Source of the DNA: Glycomyces artemisiae
GTDB taxonomy: Bacteria; Actinomycetota; Actinomycetes; Mycobacteriales; Micromonosporaceae
Assembly (NCBI RefSeq): GCF_003002955.1
Contig: NZ_PVTJ01000005.1
Span: 186,001-250,000 of the forward strand
Direction: 5' to 3'
Length of the DNA: 64,000 nt
In this document: positions 18,612-25,853 of the stretch, piece by piece
Layout: each line of letters opens with the position of its first letter
Position numbering within the stretch: position 1 is the stretch's first letter
Position numbers and translations under genes: made by a program
The notes under the pieces: generated by a model
The model's database searches: none
What the model was told of the DNA's origin: nothing
The model's input: only the letters and a program-made list of their open reading frames with translations

Positions 18612-18659
18612 TGTCCCTACCCAGCGACCTATGTACGGCGTTGTCGCTACCCAGGGACA
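18612..18659 (+). repeat. Interrupted inverted repeat upstream of secG
   Basis: TGTCCCTACCCAGCGAC (18612-18628) and GTCGCTACCCAGGGACA (18643-18659) pair at both ends, but the central ACCC is the same on both arms, so it cannot pair. It is thus an inverted repeat carrying an embedded direct repeat CTACCCAG. Possible regulator-binding site near the secG promoter. Confidence 0.4.
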
Positions 18660-18688
18660 CCGCATTCGGCGATAAACCGCTGCTCCGC

Positions 18689-18694
18689 TAGACT
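18689..18694 (+). promoter_or_regulatory. Probable -10 element for secG
   Basis: TAGACT lies 58 bases before the secG start. A weak TTCGGC is 18 bases upstream (18665-18670). Confidence 0.35.
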
Positions 18695-18752
18695 CGTGCG
18701 TGGCCCAAGCCCCAAACCGGGCCAGATTTGCTGAGAGGACACCCGATCACTG

Positions 18753-19001
18753 ATGATGACGGTTCTGACTTGGGCCCTGCTGGTCATCCTGCTGCTGTCC
18801 AGCGCGATTCTTATCCTGATGGTGCTGCTGCACAAGGGTAAGGGCGGCGGTCTGTCGAGCATGTTCGGCGGCGGCATGTCATCGGTGGCGGCGGGCTCCT
18901 CCGTTGCGGAGAAGAACCTGACCCGGATCACCATCGGTGTGGGCATCATCTGGTTCGCCTGCATCATCGCCTTCGGGCTCCTGCTCCGCACGCTCGTGTA
19001 G
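18753..19001 (+). CDS. secG: Preprotein translocase subunit SecG
   Basis: Small accessory subunit of the SecYEG protein-export channel in the cytoplasmic membrane, 82 residues. Two membrane helices (LTWALLVILLLSSAILILMV and IGVGIIWFACIIAFGLLL) flank the conserved glycine-rich cytoplasmic loop KGKGGGLSSMFGGG. It stands alone downstream of the glycolytic genes, as often seen in actinobacteria. There are two adjacent ATG codons; the second, three bases on, is an alternative start. Confidence 0.93.
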   Translation: MMTVLTWALLVILLLSSAILILMVLLHKGKGGGLSSMFGGGMSSVAAGSSVAEKNLTRITIGVGIIWFACIIAFGLLLRTLV

Positions 19002-19015
19002 AGCCCCAAAGACTT

Positions 19016-19058
19016 CGAAGGAGGGCCCCGACCGCACCGCGGTCGGGGCCCTCCTTCG
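19016..19058. terminator. Bidirectional terminator between secG and hspR
   Basis: A perfect 19-base-pair stem (19016-19034 with 19040-19058) and a CACCG loop separate two convergent genes. AAG and CTT at the stem base give a short A/T run in either direction. Confidence 0.85.
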
Positions 19059-19066
19059 TGCCGCGT

Positions 19067-19396
19067 TCAGGAGCCCTCGTAGCGCTCCAGGCGCTTGCGC
19101 ACGTCGCCGAGCTCGGAGTGCAGGCGCTGGTTCTCGACCTCCATCTCCAGGACCAGCTTGATCCCGGCGAGGTTGAGCCCTCCGGCGAGCAGTTCGCCGA
19201 TCCGCTGGATGCGGCCGAGGTCGTCGTCGCTGTAGCGGCGCGTGCCGCCGGCGGTGCGGCTCGGCTCGATGAGGCCGCGGGCCTCGTAGACGCGCAGCGT
19301 CTGCGGCGCGAGGTTCATCAGCTCGGCCGCCACCGAGATGCCGTACACCGCGTGGTCGGACGCGTGTCGGTCGAGAGGCCGCGAATCCGGTGCCAC
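19067..19396 (-). CDS. hspR: MerR-family heat-shock regulator, HspR-like
   Basis: DNA-binding regulator of 109 residues. The MerR helix-turn-helix and wing occupy about residues 17-85 (YGISVAAELMNLAPQTLRVYEARGLIEPSRTAGGTRRYS in outline), followed by a short coiled-coil dimerisation tail (EMEVENQRLHSELGDVRKRLERYE in outline). HspR-type proteins repress heat-shock genes and usually work with DnaK. Here the gene diverges from an hsp20 gene instead of closing a dnaK operon, which suggests that hsp20 is its main target. GTG start with GGAGG upstream. Confidence 0.82.
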   Translation of the reverse strand: MAPDSRPLDRHASDHAVYGISVAAELMNLAPQTLRVYEARGLIEPSRTAGGTRRYSDDDLGRIQRIGELLAGGLNLAGIKLVLEMEVENQRLHSELGDVRKRLERYEGS

Positions 19397-19451
19397 ATTT
19401 CCTCCTGCTGCCTGTGCTCCTGACGAATCCAGTTTATCTCTCTCCGACGGC

Positions 19452-19480
19452 TTGACGAAATCTCAAACGCGCGCTATAAA
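19452..19480 (+). promoter_or_regulatory. hsp20 promoter with overlapping palindrome
   Basis: TTGACG (19452-19457) and TATAAA (19475-19480) are exactly 17 bases apart, a near-consensus promoter. TTGA-N7-TCAA (19452-19466) overlaps the -35 box. It resembles the HAIR operator of HspR but with shorter spacing. It is well placed for repression by the divergent regulator. Confidence 0.65.
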
Positions 19481-19526
19481 TTTTGTGTCGTTACGTTCTC
19501 AGGTCTCATCCAGGAGGTGACCTTCG

Positions 19527-19943
19527 ATGCTGATGCGTACGGACCCGTTCCGAGAGCTCGACCGTCTCGCGCAGCAGTTCCTGTCCCGCAACGATTCCCA
19601 GCTCATGATGCCGATGGACGCGTGGAAGGAGGAGCATTCCTTCACCGTCGAGCTGGACCTGCCCGGCGTCCGGGAGGCCGACATCGACCTTGAGGTCGAG
19701 CGGAACGTCCTCACCGTCCGGGCCGAGCGCCGCGCGGCCGACGCGGGCGACCGCGAGGTGATCCACTCCGAGCGTCCGACCGGCGTGTTCATGCGGCAGA
19801 TCTTCCTCAGCGACGCCCTCGACACCGAGCACGTCGAGGCGTCCTTCCGGGACGGCGTGCTCACGCTGCGGATCCCGGTGGCGGAAGAGGCCAAACCGCG
19901 CAAGGTGCTGATCGGCACCGGCAAGCGCGAGATCGAGCAGTAG
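19527..19943 (+). CDS. Hsp20/alpha-crystallin family small heat-shock protein
   Basis: ATP-independent holdase chaperone, 138 residues. The alpha-crystallin domain spans about 30-130, from SFTVELDLPGVREADIDLEVERN to the family end motif GVLTLRIPV. A near-perfect ribosome site (AGGAGGTGA, 19512-19520) and a near-consensus promoter predict high expression when derepressed. The divergent HspR-like gene is the likely regulator. Confidence 0.93.
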   Translation: MLMRTDPFRELDRLAQQFLSRNDSQLMMPMDAWKEEHSFTVELDLPGVREADIDLEVERNVLTVRAERRAADAGDREVIHSERPTGVFMRQIFLSDALDTEHVEASFRDGVLTLRIPVAEEAKPRKVLIGTGKREIEQ

Positions 19944-20021
19944 CCGCGCCCGCCGCGGCATCTGGAGATCCGGGGCGCCCCGGGCCACGGCCGGACGCGC
20001 CCCGGTTTGGAGGCATATGAC

Positions 20022-20264
20022 ATGAGCGGAGCCTGTCACGACCGCCTTGACGGCGGTGTCGAGTACGAGCTGTCCTGCGACGGGTGCGGAGCCCTGTTCC
20101 GCTGCGGCGACGACTCGTACTTCAGTTGGCCGGTGCTGTGCTCGGCCGCCGAAGCGGAGGGCTGGGGCGTCGCCCCCGACCTCGGCGGCGAGCACCGGTG
20201 CGGCGAGTGCGTCATCTCCCCTGAGCGCCGACCGGGCGCTCAAGACCGCCTCGTTCCCGCCTGA
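20022..20264 (+). CDS. Small zinc-ribbon-like protein, function unknown
   Basis: Unknown 80-residue protein. Two CxxC knuckles (CDGCG about residue 19 and CGECV about 64) and a further CG and C between them suggest a zinc-binding ribbon. GGAGG (20009-20013) is eight bases before the ATG at 20022, so this start was preferred to the TTG at 20007. It follows hsp20 by 78 bases and may be co-transcribed. The arginine/proline-rich tail (SPERRPGAQDRLVPA) looks disordered. No family was recognised. Confidence 0.55.
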   Translation: MSGACHDRLDGGVEYELSCDGCGALFRCGDDSYFSWPVLCSAAEAEGWGVAPDLGGEHRCGECVISPERRPGAQDRLVPA

Positions 20265-20275
20265 TCCGGCCGCAC

Positions 20276-20315
20276 GGCCTCCGCCCGGTGCTCGGGGTGT
20301 CCCTGGGCGGAGGCC
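20276..20315. terminator. Hairpin between convergent genes
   Basis: GGCCTCCGCCC (20276-20286) and GGGCGGAGGCC (20305-20315) form a perfect 11-base-pair stem with an 18-base loop, between the zinc-ribbon gene and the oppositely oriented oxidoreductase. Confidence 0.6.
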
Positions 20316-20351
20316 GACGCTTTCCGCTGGGCGGCAGCGGGACCGGGGTGC

Positions 20352-21359
20352 TCATCCCTCTAGGCGCACGATGACCTTGCCCGAGGTCGGCGCGCCGCTT
20401 CGCAGCATGCCGAGGAACGCCTCGGGGACGCTCTCGATGCCCTCGAATACCGATTCGCGGTACGACAGCCGCCCGTCGTGCAGCCAGCCGCCGACCTCCT
20501 CGCGGAACTGCGCGAGCTGGTCGTAGTGGTCGCTGACGATGAAACCGCGCGCGGTGGCGCGCTGCTTGGTCAGCTCGAACAGGTTCGTGATCCCGTAGGG
20601 CTCACGGCCGTCGTACTGGCTTGCCATGCCGCACAAGGCGATCCGGGCCCCGAGCCGCAACCGCCCGAGGGCGGCCTCCAGTTGCGGGCCGCCGACGTTG
20701 TCGAAGACCATGTCGAGGCCGTCGGGTGCGAGCCGCGACAGCTCCTCCGCGGGATCGGTGCCGCGGTAGTCGAACGCGGCGTCGTAGCCGAGCTCGTCCA
20801 CCAGGTATTCGACCTTGGCTCCGGAGGCGCTGCCGATGACGCGCGCGGCCCCGCGGAGCCGCGCGATCTGCCCGGCCAGGCCCCCGACGGCCCCGGCCGC
20901 GCCCGTCACGAACACCGTGTCGCCCTCGCGGACCGGCGCGATCTCCGTGGTGCCCAGCCAGGCGGTGAACCCGGTGGTGCCGAGCGGGCCCAGGAACGTC
21001 TCGGGCTCGTGCCCGTCGAGCGATACGGGGGAGACCGCCGCCGCGTCGAGCACCGACACTTCGCGCAGGCCCGCGAAGTGCTCCACGACCTGGCCCGGCT
21101 TGAAGCCGTCGGCGCGGGACTCGGTCACCACGCCGACCGCGGCGCCCTCCAGGGGACTGTGCAGCTCGAACGGGGCGATGTAGGAGGGCTTGTCGTCCAT
21201 GCGTCCTCGCATGTACGGGTCCACGGACAGGCGGGTGTTGCGCACGACCACCTGCCCGGGGCCGGGTCGGGGGACGGTCACCTCGACGAGGGCGAAGTCC
21301 TCGGCGGTCGCGGCCCCTTGCGGGCGGCGGGCGAGCTGCCATTGCCTTGCGGTCTGCAT
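20352..21359 (-). CDS. NADP-dependent MDR oxidoreductase (CurA / leukotriene B4 dehydrogenase-like)
   Basis: Zinc-free medium-chain reductase of 335 residues, probably reducing an alpha,beta-unsaturated carbonyl with NADPH. The N-terminal region has VDPYMRGRM, a hallmark of the prostaglandin-reductase branch. The nucleotide-binding motif is VTGAAGAVGGLAGQIARLRGAARVIG in outline (about residue 150), and VFDNVGG follows near 220. The ATG at 21359 has AAGG seven bases upstream and was chosen over a longer frame. It ends 18 bases beyond the MFS exporter stop, in the same direction, so the two probably form one operon under the TetR regulator. A natural substrate cannot be assigned. Confidence 0.85.
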   Translation of the reverse strand: MQTARQWQLARRPQGAATAEDFALVEVTVPRPGPGQVVVRNTRLSVDPYMRGRMDDKPSYIAPFELHSPLEGAAVGVVTESRADGFKPGQVVEHFAGLREVSVLDAAAVSPVSLDGHEPETFLGPLGTTGFTAWLGTTEIAPVREGDTVFVTGAAGAVGGLAGQIARLRGAARVIGSASGAKVEYLVDELGYDAAFDYRGTDPAEELSRLAPDGLDMVFDNVGGPQLEAALGRLRLGARIALCGMASQYDGREPYGITNLFELTKQRATARGFIVSDHYDQLAQFREEVGGWLHDGRLSYRESVFEGIESVPEAFLGMLRSGAPTSGKVIVRLEG

Positions 21360-21377
21360 GCGTCTACCTTCTCTCAT

Positions 21378-22754
21378 CTACTTGCGGGGCGTCAGGAGTG
21401 CGGCGATCACGGCGCCGACGGCCGCGGCGACTGCGATCACGATGAAGCCGTTGGTGAACCCGTCGAGCGAGTTTCCCGCGATGGCGGCGGCTGCGGCGCT
21501 GGAGACGATCGCGACGCCCAAGGAGGCGCCGAACTCGTGGAAGGTGCTCACCAGGCCCGAGGCGATCCCGGACTCGTGGGGGGCGACCTGGCCGAGGGCG
21601 GTCGCAGAGGCGACCACGTACAGGGCGCCCGTTCCGGCGCCCGCCACGGCCACGCCGATCGTCGCCGCGACCGGGTTGAGCCACAGCGCCGGAACGGCCA
21701 GGCCCGCTGCCGCGACGACGAGGCCCGCGACCGCGAGCGGGCGGGATCCGAGCTTCGCGATCGTGCGGCCGGTGAGGTTGGCACCCACCATGGTCGCGAG
21801 GGCGACGGGCAGGAACTGGAGGCCGGTGCGCAGGGCGCCGTAGCCGAGGGCGTGCTGGAAGTAGAAGGTGCCCAGGAAGAACACGGCGATCATGAGGACC
21901 GTCGCCATGAGGATGAGGAACGTCCCGGTGGCGACCGGCCGCCGGAGCAGCAGCGCGAGGTCCATCAGCGGCGCGCTCGACTTGCGCTGCCACAGTGCGA
22001 ACAGCGCGTAGCCCGCGACGGCCGCAAGGACCAGCCAGCCGGTGGCGGGGGAGAGCCATCCGGCGTCGCCCGCGTTGATGAGCGCGTAGATCAGGGCGCC
22101 GGAGGACGCGGTGACCAGGAGCGCGCCGAGGACGTCGAGCCGGGCGCCGTACGGGGCGGGGCCCTGTGCGGGGACCATGGCGGCCAAGGCGACGAGCACG
22201 ACCAGGCCGATCGGCACGTTGACGAAGAAGACCCAGGGCCAGCCGGGTCCGGCGGTGAGGACGCCGCCGAGGAGCAGGCCGAGGGCCGCGCCGCCGCCGC
22301 CGAGGGCGGACCAGACGCCGAGAGCCTTGTTCCGCTCGTCGCCTTCGAAGAGCCGCACCACGAGCGAGAGCGCCGCGGGCGACAGGAGCGCCGCGCCCAC
22401 GCCTTGGGCCACGCGCCCGCCGAGGAGCATCGCCGAGGTTTCGGCGAGGCCGGTGACCAGCGACGCCGCGGTGAAGACCACGAGTCCGGCGATGACGACG
22501 CGCTTGGCGCCGACGAGGTCGGCGAGCCGGCCGCCGAGGAGCATGAGGCCGCCGAAGGCGAGCGTGTAGGCGCTGACGGTCCAGGTGAGGGCCTGGCGGC
22601 TCATGTCGAGCTGGGTATCGATGTGCGGCAAGGCGATCGCGACGACGGTGACGTCGAGGATGAGCATGAGCTGCGCGATGCCGAGGAACGCGAGGATCCG
22701 CCATCGCGCGGGGTGGCGGTGCTCCTGTTCGGGCGTGGTCTGGTCGGTGTCCAT
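21378..22754 (-). CDS. MFS drug-efflux transporter, DHA2 (EmrB/QacA) family
   Basis: Proton-coupled exporter of 458 residues with a pattern of about 14 hydrophobic segments. The first helix has LDVTVVAIALPHI, characteristic of 14-helix drug exporters. Motif A (GGRLADLVGAKRVV, about residue 78) follows helix 2, and GGVLTAGPGWPWVFFVNVPIG (in outline) is the usual helix 5-6 region. It is divergent from a TetR gene, and two matching palindromes lie between them, one only 19 bases from this start. It is very likely repressed by TetR and induced by an exported compound. Confidence 0.92.
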   Translation of the reverse strand: MDTDQTTPEQEHRHPARWRILAFLGIAQLMLILDVTVVAIALPHIDTQLDMSRQALTWTVSAYTLAFGGLMLLGGRLADLVGAKRVVIAGLVVFTAASLVTGLAETSAMLLGGRVAQGVGAALLSPAALSLVVRLFEGDERNKALGVWSALGGGGAALGLLLGGVLTAGPGWPWVFFVNVPIGLVVLVALAAMVPAQGPAPYGARLDVLGALLVTASSGALIYALINAGDAGWLSPATGWLVLAAVAGYALFALWQRKSSAPLMDLALLLRRPVATGTFLILMATVLMIAVFFLGTFYFQHALGYGALRTGLQFLPVALATMVGANLTGRTIAKLGSRPLAVAGLVVAAAGLAVPALWLNPVAATIGVAVAGAGTGALYVVASATALGQVAPHESGIASGLVSTFHEFGASLGVAIVSSAAAAAIAGNSLDGFTNGFIVIAVAAAVGAVIAALLTPRK

Positions 22755-22772
22755 TGACGGGTCTCCGTTAAA

Positions 22773-22790
22773 TCGTATGAGGAAGTACGA
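22773..22790. promoter_or_regulatory. TetR operator 1 (MFS-proximal)
   Basis: TCGTA and TACGA separated by eight bases. The same half-sites and the same spacing occur in operator 2, which supports recognition by one regulator. Confidence 0.6.
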
Positions 22791-22806
22791 GTTACAACCG
22801 GGAGCT

Positions 22807-22832
22807 TATCTCGTATATTCCCGTACGAGATA
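22807..22832. promoter_or_regulatory. TetR operator 2 (tetR-proximal)
   Basis: TATCTCGTA (22807-22815) and TACGAGATA (22824-22832) form a perfect nine-base inverted repeat with an eight-base spacer. Its right end overlaps the -10 box of tetR, predicting autorepression. Confidence 0.75.
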
Positions 22833-22836
22833 GGCT
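22831..22836 (+). promoter_or_regulatory. -10 element of the leaderless tetR message
   Basis: TAGGCT ends six bases before the ATG at 22843 and overlaps operator 2. No ribosome site lies in between. Confidence 0.55.
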
Positions 22837-22842
22837 GGTGCC

Positions 22843-23436
22843 ATGACGAGCACCCGCCCGCGCCGCAGGGCCGACGCCGAACGCAGCATCGCCCGCATCA
22901 CCGCCGCCGCCCGCGACCTGCTCAGCCGCGACCCCGACGCGACCATCGACGCCATCGCCGAAGCCGCGGGCGTCGGGCGCATGACCCTCTACGGCCACTT
23001 CAAGACCCGCGCCGACCTCGTCGAGGCCGCACTCGTCGCGGTCCTCGAAGCGGGCGAGGCGACCCTCTCCGCGGTGGACCTGAGCGGCGACGCCCGCGAC
23101 GCGCTCAGCAGGCTCCTCGCCTCAAGCTGGGAGCTCGTCGCCGAATCGGCCGCCCTGCTCGCCTCCGCCCAAGGCGTCCTCCCGGCCGGGCGCATCCGCG
23201 AACTCCACGGCGGCGCCGGTGACCGCGTCGCCGAACTCGTGCGCCGCGGCCGCGATCAAGGCGTGTTCCGGACCGACCTGCCCGTCGACTGGCTCGTGAA
23301 CGTCGTCCAGTACGTGCTCCACGGCGCCGCCGAAGAGCATCGCGGGGGCCGCATCGCGACCGCCGACGCCGCCCGCATCGTCGACGCGACGGTGCAATCG
23401 GTGCTCGCCGCGCCGTCGCACAACCCCCATACATGA
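22843..23436 (+). CDS. TetR/AcrR family transcriptional regulator
   Basis: Repressor of 197 residues. The N-terminal helix-turn-helix (about 14-60) has the usual pattern TIDAIAEAAGVGRMTLYGHFKTRADLVEAAL in outline. The remaining helical domain, about 65-195, is the effector-binding and dimerisation part and is not conserved enough to name a ligand. It faces the MFS exporter and oxidoreductase operon, with two related palindromes between them, and probably represses that operon and itself. Confidence 0.92.
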   Translation: MTSTRPRRRADAERSIARITAAARDLLSRDPDATIDAIAEAAGVGRMTLYGHFKTRADLVEAALVAVLEAGEATLSAVDLSGDARDALSRLLASSWELVAESAALLASAQGVLPAGRIRELHGGAGDRVAELVRRGRDQGVFRTDLPVDWLVNVVQYVLHGAAEEHRGGRIATADAARIVDATVQSVLAAPSHNPHT

Positions 23437-23440
23437 CATC

Positions 23441-23469
23441 TTGCCACTGTGTGGGTTACGTCATAGAAT
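23441..23469 (+). promoter_or_regulatory. rbpA promoter
   Basis: TTGCCA (23441-23446) and TAGAAT (23464-23469) are spaced by exactly 17 bases. This would give a 5' leader of about 145 bases before rbpA. It looks like a principal-sigma promoter; no clear SigR-type GGAAT-N18-GTT pair was found. Confidence 0.5.
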
Positions 23470-23501
23470 TGCTCAGGGCGGTGCCCCAGCCGCTCCGGCC
23501 G

Positions 23502-23533
23502 GTGACTCCACGGCCACGCCCTCGGGGAGTCAC
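23502..23533 (+). promoter_or_regulatory. Hairpin in the rbpA leader
   Basis: GTGACTCC (23502-23509) pairs perfectly with GGAGTCAC (23526-23533). A second small CACAG/CTGTG hairpin lies just before the start codon. Both would be in the long rbpA leader. Confidence 0.35.
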
Positions 23534-23622
23534 GGTCTTCCTCCCGCTGACGCTCCGCAACCGTGGTCGCGCCCGGTCTACATCCACAGTAGATCCCCTG
23601 TCTGTGAGGAGCGATCACACAT

Positions 23623-23976
23623 ATGTCCAACGGACACGCCATCCGCGGCACCCGCATCGGCGCCATCCCCGGTCTCCACACCGAGCGCGGCGAGCCGGTG
23701 CCCCGGCAGAACATCAAGTACTGGTGCGCCAAAGGACACGAGACCGTACTGCAATTCGCACTGTACGTGGAAGTACCGCAGGAATGGGACTGCACCTGCT
23801 GCGGCTGGCCCGCCGGCCCCGACCAGGACAATCCCCCGGAACAGCGAACCGTCAAGCCGTACAAGACCCATCTGAACTACGTACGCGAGCGCCGCAGCGA
23901 AGAGGAGGCCGAAGACCTCCTCGCCGAAGCGCTCGCCGCCAGGGCCGCCGCCCGCGGCGAACGATCCCTCTTCTGA
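23623..23976 (+). CDS. rbpA: RNA polymerase-binding protein RbpA
   Basis: Actinobacteria-specific RNA polymerase factor, 117 residues. It contacts the principal sigma factor and stabilises the open promoter complex. The family opening AIRGTRIGA is followed by the core domain with a CxxxH and CxxC pattern (YWCAKGHETVLQFA ... WDCTCCGWPAG), and the C-terminal sigma-interacting helix (THLNYVRERRSEEEAEDLLAEAL in outline). It is preceded by GAGGAG and the long leader described separately. It is monocistronic: a very strong terminator follows. Confidence 0.95.
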   Translation: MSNGHAIRGTRIGAIPGLHTERGEPVPRQNIKYWCAKGHETVLQFALYVEVPQEWDCTCCGWPAGPDQDNPPEQRTVKPYKTHLNYVRERRSEEEAEDLLAEALAARAAARGERSLF

Positions 23977-24095
23977 ACCACCCCGCACCAGACCGCCCGT
24001 CACTAGGTTGGGTGATCGGAGCGCCGGCCGCGCACCGCTGACAGGGTCCCACCACCCCAGCGCGACAGCGCCCGCAAGGGAGGCCGAACAGACCG

Positions 24096-24146
24096 AGGGC
24101 CCGGATCGTGCATCCTATTTCCTATAGGATGCACGATCCGGGCCCT
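24096..24146. terminator. Bidirectional terminator between rbpA and pgl
   Basis: Perfect 23-base-pair stem (24096-24118 with 24124-24146) and a TTCCT loop between two convergent genes. It is among the strongest hairpins in the window. Confidence 0.88.
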
Positions 24147-24156
24147 TACGCTTGCG

Positions 24157-24900
24157 CTAGAACTCCAGGTGCTTCAGCTGCGCCGCCGCGTCCTTGTCGA
24201 CGAGCCAGCGCGTGTGGCCCTGGGCCTGCACGCGGCCCGCCGGGAGCTCGCCCTCCGACAGGGCCTCGTCCACGGCCGCCGCCTTGCCCTCGCCCGAAGC
24301 GATGATCCACACCGTGTAAGCGGCGTTGATCGCCTCCAGCGTCAGCGAGACGCGCTCGGGCGGCGGCTTGGGGGAGTTGCGCACCCCCACGGCCGCGCCC
24401 TCGGCGTCGAGCGCCGGGTTGCCCGGGAACAGCGACGCGACGTGGCCGTCCTCGCCGATCCCCAAGAGCAGCAGGTCGAACGCGGGCAGACCGGAACCGC
24501 CGGAAGCGGCCTCCAGCTCGGCCGCGTACAGCGCCGCCGCCTCCTCGGGCGTGTCCACCACGTCCGAAGCGGCCATCGGATGCACCCGCTCGGGATCGAT
24601 CAGGAGCTTGTCCAGGAACGCCGCGCGCGCCTGGGTCTCGTTCCGCTCCGGGTCGCCCGAGGGCAGGAACCGCTCGTCGCCCCACCAGAAGTCGACCTTC
24701 GACCAGTCCACGACCGAGCGGATCTCCGACTCCAGCACGTACTGGTACACGCGCGCCGCGATGCGGCCCCCGGTCAGCGCGATCGACGCCTCGCCCCGCT
24801 GCGCCTGCACGTCGGCGAGCCGGTTGATGAGCCGCGACGCGACCGCCTCCGCGAGCACCTCGGCGCCCTCGTGGACGATCACCGCGCCCGAGCGGCTCAT
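24157..24900 (-). CDS. pgl: 6-phosphogluconolactonase
   Basis: Hydrolyses 6-phosphogluconolactone to 6-phosphogluconate, the second oxidative step of the pentose phosphate pathway. 247 residues. The family pieces IALTGGRIAARVYQ (about 42), FWWGDERFLP (about 70), NETQARAAFLD and LLLLGIGEDGHVASLFPG (about 145) are present. The ATG at 24900 overlaps the opcA stop. The frame continues far upstream, but that part is a shadow of opcA. Last gene of the tkt-to-pgl operon. Confidence 0.94.
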   Translation of the reverse strand: MSRSGAVIVHEGAEVLAEAVASRLINRLADVQAQRGEASIALTGGRIAARVYQYVLESEIRSVVDWSKVDFWWGDERFLPSGDPERNETQARAAFLDKLLIDPERVHPMAASDVVDTPEEAAALYAAELEAASGGSGLPAFDLLLLGIGEDGHVASLFPGNPALDAEGAAVGVRNSPKPPPERVSLTLEAINAAYTVWIIASGEGKAAAVDEALSEGELPAGRVQAQGHTRWLVDKDAAAQLKHLEF

Positions 24901-25841
24901 ACCGCGTGCTCCGCCGCGTACTGCTCCTGGAACGTGTCCAGGACCCGCCGGTACGCGGTGTCGGGGTCGATGTGCCGCAGCTCCTCGGCGAGCAGCTGGC
25001 CCAGGGTCCGGCCCTGGAGCGTCTGGCGGCGCTTCGGGAGCCCCGCCTGGCGCAGGACCGTGGTCCCGTCGGACTTCCGCTCGACCTCCATCGTCTCCCC
25101 GCCGGCCATCGTGAACGCCACGGAGGCGATCGCGGGCAGGTGCTCGGAGTTGCGCTCGACCTCGGTGTCGACCACGTCGGGCGCGACGCCCAGGCGCGTG
25201 TGCAGCCACGCGGCCATGAGCTGCGCCGACGGGTCGCCGTCGTCGGCCTTGATGGTGATCTTCTCGACCGACTGCGTGACCCCGTCGAAGGCGCTGGCGA
25301 TGAGCGAGCGCCACAGGCTGATGCGGGTCCAGCAGATGTCGGTGTCGCCCGCGGCGTAGGACTCGGCGCGGCGGTAGAGCGACTGCACCGGGTCGGCCGC
25401 GCGGGCCGAGTAGGTGATGCGGCGGTCGGCGAACGAGCGCAGCTCGTGCTCCAGGCCGTAGCGGACCGGGTCGAGCAGCCACCAGGTCACGACCGGCACG
25501 TCCGGTGCGAGCATCGGCAGCACGATCGAGGTCAGGTGCGCGGCGGCCGGGCCGTCGAGGCGCAGGATGATCGCCTCGGCGGACCCGAGCCGTTCCCCTA
25601 CGGTCACTTCGGCGTCGATGCGCGGCTCGGGCGCGTCCACGTCCCGGGGGATCGCGAGGATCAGCCGGTACGGGTGCTCCTGCGCGGCGAACGAGGCGGC
25701 CTTCTCGACCTCCTCGCGCTCGTCCTCGGTGGTCAGGGCGACCAGGTTGAGGGCCAGGCCGGAGGCGCCGCCGCCGGTCTCGTGGAGCTGCTTCTCCAGG
25801 GCCTTCATGATGTCGCCGGTGGTGGTGTCCTTCAGATGCAT
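24897..25841 (-). CDS. opcA: Glucose-6-phosphate dehydrogenase assembly protein OpcA
   Basis: Actinobacterial and cyanobacterial partner that activates glucose-6-phosphate dehydrogenase, 314 residues. Family landmarks include GGGASGLALNLVAL near the N-terminus, LPMLAPDVPVVTWW (about 110), RRITYSARA and CWTRISLWRSLIASAFD (about 165). It lies 12 bases after zwf and overlaps pgl by four bases, the usual zwf-opcA-pgl order. Confidence 0.95.
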   Translation of the reverse strand: MHLKDTTTGDIMKALEKQLHETGGGASGLALNLVALTTEDEREEVEKAASFAAQEHPYRLILAIPRDVDAPEPRIDAEVTVGERLGSAEAIILRLDGPAAAHLTSIVLPMLAPDVPVVTWWLLDPVRYGLEHELRSFADRRITYSARAADPVQSLYRRAESYAAGDTDICWTRISLWRSLIASAFDGVTQSVEKITIKADDGDPSAQLMAAWLHTRLGVAPDVVDTEVERNSEHLPAIASVAFTMAGGETMEVERKSDGTTVLRQAGLPKRRQTLQGRTLGQLLAEELRHIDPDTAYRRVLDTFQEQYAAEHAV

Positions 25842-25853
25842 GTCAGGACCCTT

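Noticed and set aside
18537-18734. 65-codon plus-strand frame between tpiA and secG
   Set aside because: It runs through two terminator hairpins and has no ribosome site.
19058-19423. 121-codon plus-strand frame opposite the HspR-like gene
   Set aside because: Antisense to a clear MerR-family gene and begins inside a terminator region.
24901-25482. Longer N-terminus for 6-phosphogluconolactonase
   Set aside because: The added part overlaps opcA out of frame and is not family sequence; the ATG at 24900 overlaps the opcA stop as expected.
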